From NCBI GenBank assembly GCA_012744445.1, contig JAAYBZ010000003.1, forward strand, positions 1 through 49,453: a DNA stretch of 49,453 nt, read 5' to 3'. The notes beneath the pieces were generated by a model. It ran no database searches, was not told the origin of the DNA, and was given only the letters and a program-made list of their open reading frames with translations. The DNA is from Myxococcales bacterium (lineage in GTDB: Bacteria; Myxococcota_A; Polyangia; Polyangiales; Houyiibacteriaceae). Both the position numbers and the translations under genes were made by a program. Within the stretch, counting starts at the first letter, position 1. Each line of letters begins with the position of its first letter. Shown here one piece after another: positions 41,689 through 49,453 of the stretch.

Positions 41689-42591
41689 ATGGCAAAAAGG
41701 GGAGCCGCCAAGACGGAAGAGCCAACGAGCGAAGTCGAGTCGCTCTACTTCAAGAGTGACAGCGCCTACCTCTGCCTCGTGCTGAATCGACGCACGCAGT
41801 TCATCCGGGTCATCGATTTCCGAGCCGGGGCGCTGCCTTCGAAGCGCCTCTACATCCAATCCGTGGCCAAGCGGGAGGGGGTCCGCAAGGTCATCACCCT
41901 CGTCGAGAAGGACGAGGTCTCGAGCTGGACGCGGGTGGGCTTCGTGCGCGAGGGGACGATCCCCGGCTTCTACAAGCGGAGCGACGGTCATCTCTGCGGC
42001 TGCGTCATCGACTCCGAGGCTTCGTCCATCGAGGTCACCGACGAGGCCCAGAAGCTCGCCGAGCGCACGATCAACGCCGCCAAGAAGGAGGCGCGGAACA
42101 TCCCGGACGTGATCAAAGGCGCCACTTGCTACGAGATCGACGCCGTCTACGGGTACGAGTTCCGCGACGAGGCCCTCGCCTCGAACGACGCCCTCCACAC
42201 CTTCGATCCCTTCGGCCGGGACGCCGAGCGCATCTTCTACCAGGTGACCATGAAGGACACCTCCACGAACGTGCTCAGCGCCGAGTACCAGGATTGCTTC
42301 GGCCACGCGCTCGTCGAGATGCTCTACGCACCCGAGGAGCCCAACGAGGTGATCGCCGCCACCGCCGGCCTCCGCGCGCTCTGCGACGACCTCACGGCGC
42401 GCGGCATCGTCGCGGGCTTCTCGTTCATCCCCGTCGACGACGTGGAGACCAGCACGGCCTACATCGCGGCCGGCTTCCGCAAGACCGGCCTCCTCGCCGA
42501 GGGCATCCTCGTGCGGGGCGAGCGCAAGGACGCGATCCTCTACACGCGCAAGCTCGCGAATCCGGGCGAGGACGAGCCGCTCGAGGGCTGA
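41689..42591 (+). CDS. Two-domain GNAT protein resembling beta-lysine acetyltransferase AblB
   Basis: A 300-residue protein started at ATG 41689. The first half (RRTQFIRVIDFRAGAL, then KRLYIQSVAKREGVRKVITLVEKDE and VGFVREGTIPGFYKRSDG) follows the N-terminal half of AblB, including the GFxxEGxIPGFY motif. The second half (AGLRALCDDLTARGIVAGFSFI, then AAGFRKTGLLAEGILVRGERKDAILYTRKL) is GNAT-like and matches the end of AblB. AblB acetylates beta-lysine to the osmolyte N-epsilon-acetyl-beta-lysine; its partner AblA, lysine 2,3-aminomutase, is not in the window. The acetyl-CoA loop of the second half is not textbook, so the substrate is uncertain. Strong promoter and terminator flank it, a single-gene unit. 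Confidence 0.65.
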   Translation: MAKRGAAKTEEPTSEVESLYFKSDSAYLCLVLNRRTQFIRVIDFRAGALPSKRLYIQSVAKREGVRKVITLVEKDEVSSWTRVGFVREGTIPGFYKRSDGHLCGCVIDSEASSIEVTDEAQKLAERTINAAKKEARNIPDVIKGATCYEIDAVYGYEFRDEALASNDALHTFDPFGRDAERIFYQVTMKDTSTNVLSAEYQDCFGHALVEMLYAPEEPNEVIAATAGLRALCDDLTARGIVAGFSFIPVDDVETSTAYIAAGFRKTGLLAEGILVRGERKDAILYTRKLANPGEDEPLEG

Positions 42592-42615
42592 GCCGAGCGC
42601 GCGCCACGCCAGGAG

Positions 42616-42641
42616 AGGCCCCGTCGCCATCGACGGGGCCT
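42616..42641. terminator. Strong bidirectional terminator
   Basis: AGGCCCCGTCG (42616-42626) and CGACGGGGCCT (42631-42641) form a perfect 11-bp stem with a CCAT tetraloop, followed by TCGTCGTCT. It separates two convergent genes and can serve both. Confidence 0.8.
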
Positions 42642-42649
42642 TCGTCGTC

Positions 42650-44211
42650 TCAGGGCGTGCACTCGCCCGTGAACTCGATCGCGCCGATGGTCGGCGTCGC
42701 GCTCCGCGTGCGGCCGTAGAAGTCCGTGGTCACGGAGGGAATCGCGAAGCCCCCCCGCGCATACGTGCAGGGCACGCCCTCGGCGAGGCCCCAGTCGTTG
42801 TTGGCCATCGTGCCCGGCAGCAGGTCGGGGCCCGTGAAGTCGGCGAGCGGCGAGCTCGCGGCGAGATGGTTGGCCGAGACGTTGGAGAGCGCGTTGAGCG
42901 CCTCGATCGTCTGGATGCGCGTGCTCCCGTTGGAGAGGAGGGCGAACGGACAATCGAAGAAGAGGTTGTTGCTCAGCGTCTCGAACATGCCGTTCCAGAT
43001 CGTGCCATCGCCGGTTCGCTGCACGCAGAAATGGCTCGTCTCGTCGGCGAAGATGATGTTGTTGCGGATGTCGGCGCCCGAGTAGGCGTACTCGTACGAG
43101 ATCCCGTAGGCGAACCCCGTGGCCTCGCCGAGGTAGACGGTGTTGTGGAGGATCGACACACCCTGCGAGCGGCCCGTGAACTTGATGGCGTAGCTCTGCC
43201 CGCCCTTCTCTCCCGCGTGGACGAGGTTGTTCACGACACGCGCCGTGAGGCGGGTCCCGCTCGCGCGGAAGTCTTCGACGATGATGCCGGCCGTCCAGGA
43301 CGTGCTGCGGCCGCCGTGGATCATCGAGCGCTCGATGGTGAGCTTGGGTGCGAGGACGTCGTGGTATTCGGAGCGGACCGCGGTGTATTGGAACGAGGAG
43401 TCGTAGTACGGCCGATCGACCCGCACCTCTCGGAGGACCGCTTCCTCGACGTCGTCGAGCCGGATCGCGGCTCCCCCCTGGTACGAGCGCTGGAGGGAGA
43501 CCGTGACGCGCTCGAGCGTGAGCTCCGGCGCATCCTCGACCTGGATCCCGTGGAGGTACTTCCCGTCGCCGCCTTCCACCACGACGTCGCGGAGGACCGC
43601 CGACGTCCGGGCCAACCGGATCCCGGCGACGGCGTCGTCGCTCTCCTCGGCGAGCACGATGCGGAGCCCCTCGAGGACGACGCCGTTCGGCAGGTCGTAC
43701 GCGACGACCGTCGTGATCGGGGATTCCACCGGATCGACGTCGTCACTCACGCCCCGGCCGAAGATCTCGACGATGCGCGTGACGTAGGTCGCCGGGTCGT
43801 AGGTGCAGAAGTCGCTGCTGAATCCCCCGCGGAGCGTCACCCCATCGACGAGGACGATCTGGCTCGGCGTTTCGTAATGTCCCTCGAAATCGCCCGCGCC
43901 GAGGTAGATACGGGTGAGGCCCTCGTCGTCCGCCACCTTGGCGAGCGCCGCGACCAACGTGGCCAGCGGCGCGTCGAGGGTGCCCGGGTTCGCGTCGTCG
44001 CCGTCGATCGCGACGTAGACGGTGTCGCTCCGATCGCAGGGCTCGACGGGCACCTCCCCGTCTACGTCCACGTCGTCCACGCCCCGTCGCTGCCCCCGTC
44101 CGGCGAACCGGCGGCGAACTCGAACTTGCCGTAGTCGTCGAGGAAGACGCATCCCGGCAAGAGGGCAGACGCAACGACCCACGTGACGAGCGTGCGCGCG
44201 AAACAAGTCAT
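42650..44211 (-). CDS. Beta-helix (DUF1565-like) surface lipoprotein with an apparent one-base frameshift
   Basis: Start ATG 44211 has GGAG 5 bases upstream and gives a lipoprotein signal (MTCFARTLVTWVVASALLPGC, lipobox LPGC). This frame continues FLDDYGKFEFAAGSPDGGSDG and then stops at a TAG about 10 residues on. The body, about 470 residues, is in another frame beginning VDDVDVDGEVPVEPC. One extra G in the run at 44082-44085 (minus strand) would join them as SDGGVDDVDVDGE. The body has a DUF1565-like start (YVAIDGDDANPGTLDAPLATL) and then right-handed beta-helix repeats (LRDVVVEGGDG, LTIERSMIHGG, NNIIFADET), ending in TPTIGAIEF. Likely a surface carbohydrate-binding or structural protein. 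Either a sequencing error in a G run or a real inactivating mutation. Confidence 0.8.
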
Positions 44212-44251
44212 GCAAGCTCCTCGGGCCGGTACGGACGCCCGACCACGCCGG

Positions 44252-44280
44252 AGGGTAGTCGATCCGCGTCCCACCTCCAA
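44252..44280 (-). promoter_or_regulatory. Predicted promoter of the beta-helix lipoprotein
   Basis: On the minus strand TTGGAG (44280-44275), a 17-base spacer and TACCCT (44257-44252). Transcription would start near 44245, leaving a 33-base leader with the GGAG site. The rest of the 207-base gap (44212-44418) shows a TAGGCT box (44387-44392) in front of wbpA but no matching -35. Confidence 0.5.
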
Positions 44281-44418
44281 CGCCACCCCTCACGCAATTC
44301 GAACGTCGTCGCCCGACGCCGGCCGTGCTCGCGGCCACTCCACCTCGCCCTACGGTTCGGCCACGGCGTCGCGCGTGGCTCCGTGGTAGGCTCGATCCCC
44401 TAGCCGAGTGGAACGCCC

Positions 44419-45723
44419 GTGAGAGAACGACTGAAGGCGCGCATCGCCGCGAAGACCGCGCGGATCGTCATCGTCGGCATGGGCTACGTGGGGCTGCCGC
44501 TCGCGCTCCGCTTCGCCGAGAACGGATTCCCGGTCGTCGGCCTCGACGTCGACCCGGAGAAGATCGCGCGCCTCGGCGGCGGCCGGAGCTACATCGGCCA
44601 CATCCCGGACGCGCGGATCCAAGCGGCGCGCGCTGCGGGGTTCGAGCCCTCGACGGATCACGCGCTCGCGCGTGAGGCAGACGCCGTGATCCTCTGCGTG
44701 CCCACGCCGCTCACGCGCCATCGCGAGCCGGATCTCTCGTACATCGACGGCACGCTCGAGTCGCTCCTCCCCCACCTCCGCCCTGGGCAGCTCCTGTCGC
44801 TCGAGTCGACCACCTACCCTGGCACGACGGAGGAGCACCTCCGGCCCAAGCTCGAGGGCCGTGGCTTCCGCGTCGGCGAGGACTTCTTCCTCGTCTATTC
44901 GCCCGAGCGCGAGGATCCGGGGAACACGGAATTCGAGGCGCGCGCCATCCCGAAGGTCTGCAGCGGCTGCACGCCCGCTTGCCTCGAGCTCGGCGCGGCG
45001 CTCTACGGCGAGGTGGTCGATCGGGTGGTGCCCGTCTCGAGCCCGCGCGCGGCGGAGATGACCAAGCTCCTCGAGAACATCCACCGCGCCGTGAACATCG
45101 GCCTCGTCAACGAGATGAAGGTGGTCGCCGACCGCATGGGCATCGACATCCACGAGGTGATCCAGGCCGCCGCGACCAAGCCCTTCGGCTTCACACCTTA
45201 TTATCCGGGGCCGGGCCTCGGCGGGCACTGCATCCCCATCGACCCCTTCTATCTGACGTGGAAGGCGCGCGAGTACGGCATCCACACGCGCTTCATCGAG
45301 CTCGCCGGCGAGGTGAACTCCTCGATGCCCGGCTTCGTGGTGTCCAAGGTGACGGCCGCGCTCAACGAGCGGGAGCAGGCCGTGCGCGGGAGCCGCGTGC
45401 TGGTGCTCGGCCTCGCCTACAAGAAGAACGTCGACGACGTCCGGGAGTCGCCCTCCGTCGTGATCATGGAGAAGCTCCGCGATCTCGGCGCGGAGGTCGC
45501 CTACCACGACCCGCACGTGCCGGTCTTCCCGCGGATGCGCGATCACCACTTCGACCTCGCGAGCGTCGCGCTCACGCCGGCGTCGCTCGCGAGCTACGAC
45601 TGCGTGATCGTCGCGACGGCGCACGACTGCTTCGACTATGCGATGATCCTCGAGCACGCGCGCCTCATCGTCGACACCCGCGGCGTGTACCGCGACCGCG
45701 CGGCGCACGTCGTCCGCGCCTGA
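44419..45723 (+). CDS. wbpA: UDP-N-acetyl-D-glucosamine 6-dehydrogenase (WbpA type)
   Basis: A 434-residue nucleotide-sugar dehydrogenase starting at GTG 44419. The NAD-binding Rossmann fold shows [21 protein letters not shown]; the active-site Cys271 is in [18 protein letters not shown], the motif of the UDP-GlcNAc/UDP-ManNAc dehydrogenase branch. [11 protein letters not shown] and the C-terminal [18 protein letters not shown] are also typical. It oxidises the C6 hydroxyl of UDP-GlcNAc in two steps to the uronic acid. First gene of a four-gene operon whose other members fit the UDP-diacetamido-glucuronate pathway. Confidence 0.93.
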   Translation: MRERLKARIAAKTARIVIVGMGYVGLPLALRFAENGFPVVGLDVDPEKIARLGGGRSYIGHIPDARIQAARAAGFEPSTDHALAREADAVILCVPTPLTRHREPDLSYIDGTLESLLPHLRPGQLLSLESTTYPGTTEEHLRPKLEGRGFRVGEDFFLVYSPEREDPGNTEFEARAIPKVCSGCTPACLELGAALYGEVVDRVVPVSSPRAAEMTKLLENIHRAVNIGLVNEMKVVADRMGIDIHEVIQAAATKPFGFTPYYPGPGLGGHCIPIDPFYLTWKAREYGIHTRFIELAGEVNSSMPGFVVSKVTAALNEREQAVRGSRVLVLGLAYKKNVDDVRESPSVVIMEKLRDLGAEVAYHDPHVPVFPRMRDHHFDLASVALTPASLASYDCVIVATAHDCFDYAMILEHARLIVDTRGVYRDRAAHVVRA

Positions 45724-45730
45724 GCCCACG

Positions 45731-46783
45731 ATGCCCCCCACGCCCTCGCCCATCGTCGATCGCCCCATTCGCTTCGCCCTCGTGGGTTGCGGGCGCGTGG
45801 CGCAGAACCACGTGGCGGCGCTCGAGCGGCTGGGCTCGCGGGTCGAGCTCGTCGACGTCTGCGATCCCGATCCCGCCGCGCTCTCGTCGATGGTCGCGCG
45901 CACGGGCGCGGCAGGACACGCCTCGTTCGACGCGCTCCTCGAGCGAACGAAGGCCGACGTGGTGGTGCTCGCCACGCCGAGCGGGCTGCACCCGTCGCAG
46001 ACCGTCCGCGCCGCCGAGCGTGGCCTCTCCGTGCTCACGGAGAAGCCCATGGCCCTCCGCTACGAGGACGGCCTCGCCATGGTCGAGGCGTGCGAGCGCG
46101 CGGGCGTGCGTCTCTTCGTGGTCAAGCAACTCCGGCTGCTCCCGCGGGTGCAGCGGCTCGCGCGCGCCATCCGCGAAGGCCGCTTCGGCCGGCTCCACGT
46201 GGTGGCGATCAACGTCTTCTGGACGCGCCCGCAGGCCTATTACGACGAGGCCGCGTGGCGCGGCACCCGCGCGCTCGACGGGGGCGCGCTCACCAACCAG
46301 GCGAGCCACCACGTCGATCTCCTCACCTTCCTCGGCGGCCCCGTCGCGAGCGTGCAGGCCCTCACGGCCACGCTCGGCCGGTCGATCGAGGTCGAGGACA
46401 CGGCCGCGCTCTCCGTGCGTTTCCGATCGGGAGCGCTCGGCTCGCTGAACGTCACGATGCTCACCTACCCGAAGAACCTCGAGACCTCGATCACGGTGCT
46501 CGGCGAGCGCGGGAGCGTGCGCCTCGGCGGCGCGGCGGCCGACGTCGTGGAGCATTGGGAGTTCGCCGAGCCCTTCCCCGAGCACGACGAGCGCGACGCC
46601 ACGCCCGCCGATCTCGGCGGCGGTCACGCGCGCTACTACCAAGACGTCGTCGCCGCGATGCGAGGCGAGCACGAGCCTTCGATCGACGGCCGCGAGGGTC
46701 TCCGCTCGCTCGAGATCCTCACCGCGGCCTATCGATCGGCCGACCAGGGCCGTCGCGTCGATCTCCCCTTGGAGGGCGGATGA
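45731..46783 (+). CDS. wbpB: UDP-N-acetylglucosaminuronate 3-dehydrogenase (Gfo/Idh/MocA family, WbpB type)
   Basis: A 350-residue oxidoreductase. It has the N-terminal dinucleotide motif [23 protein letters not shown] with the family's catalytic Lys, the WlbA/WbpB-type [18 protein letters not shown], and [15 protein letters not shown] with the catalytic His region. WbpB oxidises C3 of the sugar, giving the 3-keto compound for the aminotransferase. It lies 7 bases after wbpA; its stop overlaps the next start (ATGA). Family call is firm; the exact substrate rests on operon context. Confidence 0.9.
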   Translation: MPPTPSPIVDRPIRFALVGCGRVAQNHVAALERLGSRVELVDVCDPDPAALSSMVARTGAAGHASFDALLERTKADVVVLATPSGLHPSQTVRAAERGLSVLTEKPMALRYEDGLAMVEACERAGVRLFVVKQLRLLPRVQRLARAIREGRFGRLHVVAINVFWTRPQAYYDEAAWRGTRALDGGALTNQASHHVDLLTFLGGPVASVQALTATLGRSIEVEDTAALSVRFRSGALGSLNVTMLTYPKNLETSITVLGERGSVRLGGAAADVVEHWEFAEPFPEHDERDATPADLGGGHARYYQDVVAAMRGEHEPSIDGREGLRSLEILTAAYRSADQGRRVDLPLEGG

Positions 46784-47349
46784 TCCACGAGACCGCCATC
46801 GTCGACGAAGGCGCCATCGTCGGGCCCGAGACGCGCGTCTGGCATTTCTCGCACGTGTCCGCCGGCGCGCGGATCGGCGCGCGCTGCTCGCTCGGCCAGA
46901 ACGTCTACGTGGGCGGCGACGTCGTCATCGGAGACGGCGTGAAGATCCAGAACAACGTCTCGGTCTACGACGCCGTCACGCTCGAGGACGAGGTCTTCTG
47001 CGGGCCGAGCGTGGTCTTCACCAACGTCCTCAACCCGCGCGCGGCCGTCCCGCGCAAGCAAGAGTATCGCCGCACGCTCGTCCGAAGGGGCGCCACGCTC
47101 GGCGCCAACGCCACCATCGTCTGCGGCGTGACCGTCGGCGCGTGGGCCTTCGTGGGCGCGGGCGCGGTCGTCACCCGCGACGTCCCCGACTTCGCGCTCG
47201 TCGTGGGCGTGCCGGCCAAGCAGATCGGCTGGATGAGCCGACACGGCGAACGCCTCGACCTCCCGCTCGAGGGCGAGGCCGAAGCCGCCTGCCCCACGAC
47301 GGGCGAGCGCTATCGCCTGCGCGACGGTCGTTGTGAGCTCCTCGAGTAG
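46780..47349 (+). CDS. wbpD: UDP-amino-sugar N-acetyltransferase (left-handed beta-helix, WbpD type)
   Basis: A 189-residue hexapeptide-repeat acyltransferase. The start ATG 46780 overlaps the previous stop by 4 bases. Hexapeptide repeats are visible throughout ([55 protein letters not shown]), with [20 protein letters not shown] inserted as in WbpD and related enzymes. It acetylates the 3-amino group of the sugar from acetyl-CoA. The last 30 residues include an extra short domain ([15 protein letters not shown]). Functional assignment from family plus gene order. Confidence 0.9.
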   Translation: MIHETAIVDEGAIVGPETRVWHFSHVSAGARIGARCSLGQNVYVGGDVVIGDGVKIQNNVSVYDAVTLEDEVFCGPSVVFTNVLNPRAAVPRKQEYRRTLVRRGATLGANATIVCGVTVGAWAFVGAGAVVTRDVPDFALVVGVPAKQIGWMSRHGERLDLPLEGEAEAACPTTGERYRLRDGRCELLE

Positions 47350-47352
47350 ACC

Positions 47353-48450
47353 ATGATCCCCTTCGTCGACCTCAAGGCCCAGCACGCCCTCCTCCGCGAC
47401 GAGATCGACCGGCGGATGCGCGCGGTGCTCGAACACGGGCAGTACATCCTCGGCCCCGAGGTGCGCGAGCTCGAGGAAGCGCTCGCCCAGCGCACGGGCG
47501 CGCGGCATTGCATCACCGTGGCCTCGGGCACGGAGGCGCTCCTCATCTCGCTCATGGCGCTCGGCGTCGGGCCCGGCGACGAGGTGATCACCACGCCCTT
47601 CACCTTCGTCGCGACCGCCGAGGTGATCGTCCTCGTCGGCGCCACGCCGGTCTTCGTCGACGTCGATCCCGAAACGTGCAACCTCGACGCGCGCCTCGTC
47701 GAAGCGGCCATCACCGAGCGGACGCGGGCGATCCTCCCCGTCTCGCTCTACGGGCAGCCGGCCGACGCGGAGGAGATCGACGCGATCGCCGCGCGCCACG
47801 GCCTCCCGGTCGTCGAGGACGCCGCGCAGAGCTTCGGCGCCACCTACCGCGGCCGCGCGAGCGGGAACCTCTCCACCATCGGCTGCACGAGCTTCTTCCC
47901 GAGCAAGCCGCTCGGCTGCTACGGCGACGGCGGGGCGATCTTCACCTCCGACGACGCGCTCGCCGAGGCGATGCGCGAGATCCGCGTCCACGGCCAGTCG
48001 CGTCGCTATCACCACACGCGCATCGGCGTGGGCGGCCGCATGGACACGCTCCAATGCGCCGTGGTGCTCGCCAAGCTCGGCCGCTTCGACGCGGAGCTCG
48101 CCGCGCGCCGCCGCGTCGCCGCGCGCTACGACGCGGCCTTCGACGAGGCCGGCATCCCGCGCGCCAAGGTCCTCCCCGATCGCGAGAGCGCCCACGCCCA
48201 ATACGCCATCTTCGTCGACGAGCGGGACCGGGTGCGCGCGCGGCTCGAGGGCGAGGGCATCCCCACGGCGGTGCACTACCCGGTGCCGCTCCACCATCAG
48301 CCCGCCTACCGCGAGCGCTGCAAGGCGGGCCCGCTCCCGCACGCGGAGGCCGCCGCGGCGCGCGTCCTCAACCTGCCGATCCACCCGTACCTCGAGGAGG
48401 AGACGCAGGCGAAGGTGATCGACGCCGTGAAGCGCGCCGTGCGCGGCTAG
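47353..48450 (+). CDS. wbpE: PLP-dependent UDP-keto-sugar aminotransferase (DegT/DnrJ/EryC1, WbpE type)
   Basis: A 365-residue aminotransferase. Family marks: PFVDLKAQHALLRDEI at the start, the cofactor region ASGTEALLISLMAL, VVEDAAQSFGATYRG (PLP-binding Asp) and the Schiff-base Lys185 in FFPSKPLGCYGDGGA. It moves an amino group, normally from glutamate, to C3 of the 3-keto sugar made by WbpB. Three bases after wbpD, so the operon is wbpA-B-D-E without gaps. A 2-epimerase (WbpI) and glycosyltransferases are not in the window. The helicase gene converges with a one-base gap. Confidence 0.93.
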   Translation: MIPFVDLKAQHALLRDEIDRRMRAVLEHGQYILGPEVRELEEALAQRTGARHCITVASGTEALLISLMALGVGPGDEVITTPFTFVATAEVIVLVGATPVFVDVDPETCNLDARLVEAAITERTRAILPVSLYGQPADAEEIDAIAARHGLPVVEDAAQSFGATYRGRASGNLSTIGCTSFFPSKPLGCYGDGGAIFTSDDALAEAMREIRVHGQSRRYHHTRIGVGGRMDTLQCAVVLAKLGRFDAELAARRRVAARYDAAFDEAGIPRAKVLPDRESAHAQYAIFVDERDRVRARLEGEGIPTAVHYPVPLHHQPAYRERCKAGPLPHAEAAAARVLNLPIHPYLEEETQAKVIDAVKRAVRG

Positions 48451-48451
48451 C

Positions 48452-49453
48452 TCAGGCCGGCTCGAGGTAGCTCGCGACGAGGGTCTTCCGTCCGACGGAG
48501 CGGAACTCCACCGTGACCTTGGGGGGGAAGCCCTCGCGCACGTCGACGACTCGGCCTTGGCCGAAGACCTTGTGCCGCACGGCCATCCCGGGCCGGATCA
48601 TCCCGTCGGCGGGGTAGTCGACGCCGTCGTAGTCCACCGGAGGCGGCGGCGGGCGCACCTCGGCCTGCGTCGGCGGGCGATAGGCGCCCTGGGGGCGCTG
48701 TGGCTCGCCGAGCCGGATCACGTCGTCCGGCGGGAGCTCGGCGAGGAAGCGCGACGGGATGCGAAGCTTCATCTGGCCGAAGACGGTGCGCGTGCGCGCG
48801 TAGCTCAAGACGAGGCGTTCCTCGGCGCGCGTAATCGCCACGTAGGCGAGGCGGCGCTCCTCTTCGAGCTCCTCCGGATCGTCCCACGGGTTGAGGCCCC
48901 GGTAGGGGAAGCCTTCCTCCTCCATGCCGAGCACGAGCACGGTCTTGAACTCGAGGCCCTTGGCCGCGTGGACGGTCATGAGCGTGAGCCGATCCTCGCC
49001 GGCGTCTTCCTCCGAAGTCGTGTCGAGCGTGATGCTCTCGAGGTAGTCGGCGAGGCTCACGTCGGGGTTGTCCCGCTCGAAGAGCATGAACGAGCCGATG
49101 AGCTCGCCGAGGACCTGGAGCCGCGCGTCGGACTCGGGGCTGTCGTCCTGTTCGAGCATCGCGCGGTAGCCCGTCTTCTCGATGAGCTCGCGGCCGAGCT
49201 CACCGAGCCCGCGGGTCGCGGCGATCTCCTGGAGCTCGTCCACGAGCGTGACGAACTCGCGGAGCTTCTTGGCGGCCGCGCCCGAGAAGCGGTTCGCGTC
49301 GAGCGCCCGCGAGAGCGTCTCGAGCACCGGCGCGTTGGCCTCGTTGGCCATCGCCACGAGGCGGTCGATCGTGGTCTTGCCGATGCCGCGCGCAGGCTTG
49401 TTGATGATGCGCAGGAGGCTGACGTCGTCGCCGGGGTTCACGAGGATCCGGAG
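48452..49453 (-). CDS. UvrD/PcrA-type DNA helicase, N-terminal part outside the window
   Basis: A partial superfamily 1A helicase of 334 codons, open to the window edge (reading LRILVNPGDDVSLLRI inwards), so the ATPase N-terminus is missing. Visible motifs: NKPARGIGKTTIDRL, motif V LMTVHAAKGLEFKTVLVLG, motif VI EEERRLAYVAITRAEERL. The C-terminus ends in the Tudor-like domain of PcrA that binds RNA polymerase (MAVRHKVFGQGRVVDV, then GRKTLVASYLEPA). UvrD/PcrA act in nucleotide excision repair and replication restart. The acidic loop EDAGED before motif V is normal for the group. Confidence 0.95.
   Translation of the reverse strand, partial: LRILVNPGDDVSLLRIINKPARGIGKTTIDRLVAMANEANAPVLETLSRALDANRFSGAAAKKLREFVTLVDELQEIAATRGLGELGRELIEKTGYRAMLEQDDSPESDARLQVLGELIGSFMLFERDNPDVSLADYLESITLDTTSEEDAGEDRLTLMTVHAAKGLEFKTVLVLGMEEEGFPYRGLNPWDDPEELEEERRLAYVAITRAEERLVLSYARTRTVFGQMKLRIPSRFLAELPPDDVIRLGEPQRPQGAYRPPTQAEVRPPPPPVDYDGVDYPADGMIRPGMAVRHKVFGQGRVVDVREGFPPKVTVEFRSVGRKTLVASYLEPA

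Overview
The window is a GC-rich (about 70% by eye), very densely coded bacterial chromosome segment with no intergenic gap longer than about 260 bases and no mobile element, CRISPR array or RNA gene that I can support. The mix of genes points to Myxococcota, probably the Polyangiales/Sandaracinaceae side. The clues are Hanks-type Ser/Thr kinases with unusual membrane tails, tandem FHA and PilZ proteins, a DUF4388-DnaJ-TPR protein, thrombospondin type 3 (TSP3) repeats, the long form of HflX, and many proline/alanine-rich low-complexity tails. This placement is an inference from gene families, not from a marker tree.

Layout. 1-5192: a cut-off YkgJ-like Cys-cluster protein; a small operon of SCP2-like, AMACR-like CoA enzyme and coiled-coil protein ended by a strong hairpin; then an alpha/beta hydrolase and glutamate racemase (murI) on the minus strand. 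5248-13173: signalling block with two overlapping histidine kinases (the first lacks an ATPase domain), a PilZ/membrane/AMIN-like protein, a tail-anchored double-FHA protein and a secreted protein built of four Cys-pair repeats. 13174-21891: housekeeping (coaX, pcnB, nagZ, xth, hflX) mixed with lineage-specific hypotheticals. 21894-29874: an envelope pair (TSP3 protein plus lipoprotein), a Ser/Thr kinase, hisD, a YbaY-like protein, cysS and two hypotheticals. 29930-37255: a multi-pass membrane kinase, the DUF4388-J-TPR protein, radC, then the conserved rpmH-rnpA-yidC-khpB operon. 37274-44211: an AmgK-like sugar kinase, a triple DsbA-like fusion followed by a single DsbA-like lipoprotein, an AblB-like two-domain acetyltransferase, and a beta-helix lipoprotein whose frame is broken by one base. 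44419-48450: a compact wbpA-wbpB-wbpD-wbpE operon for a diacetamido-uronic acid nucleotide sugar. 48452-49453: the C-terminal part of a UvrD/PcrA helicase.

How the genes fit together. Three themes recur: envelope and peptidoglycan metabolism (murI, nagZ, AmgK-like kinase, wbp genes, yidC, envelope lipoproteins), phosphosignalling without adjacent output regulators (two His kinases, two Ser/Thr kinases, FHA, PilZ), and thiol-disulfide chemistry outside the cytoplasm (four DsbA-like domains in two genes). Several transcription units have a -10-like box only 6-10 bases before the start codon, which suggests leaderless or nearly leaderless mRNAs.

The best candidates for something under-described are the triple DsbA fusion with its lipoprotein partner, the ATPase-less/complete histidine kinase pair, and the four-repeat secreted protein. 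None of these is proven to be a new system from sequence alone.
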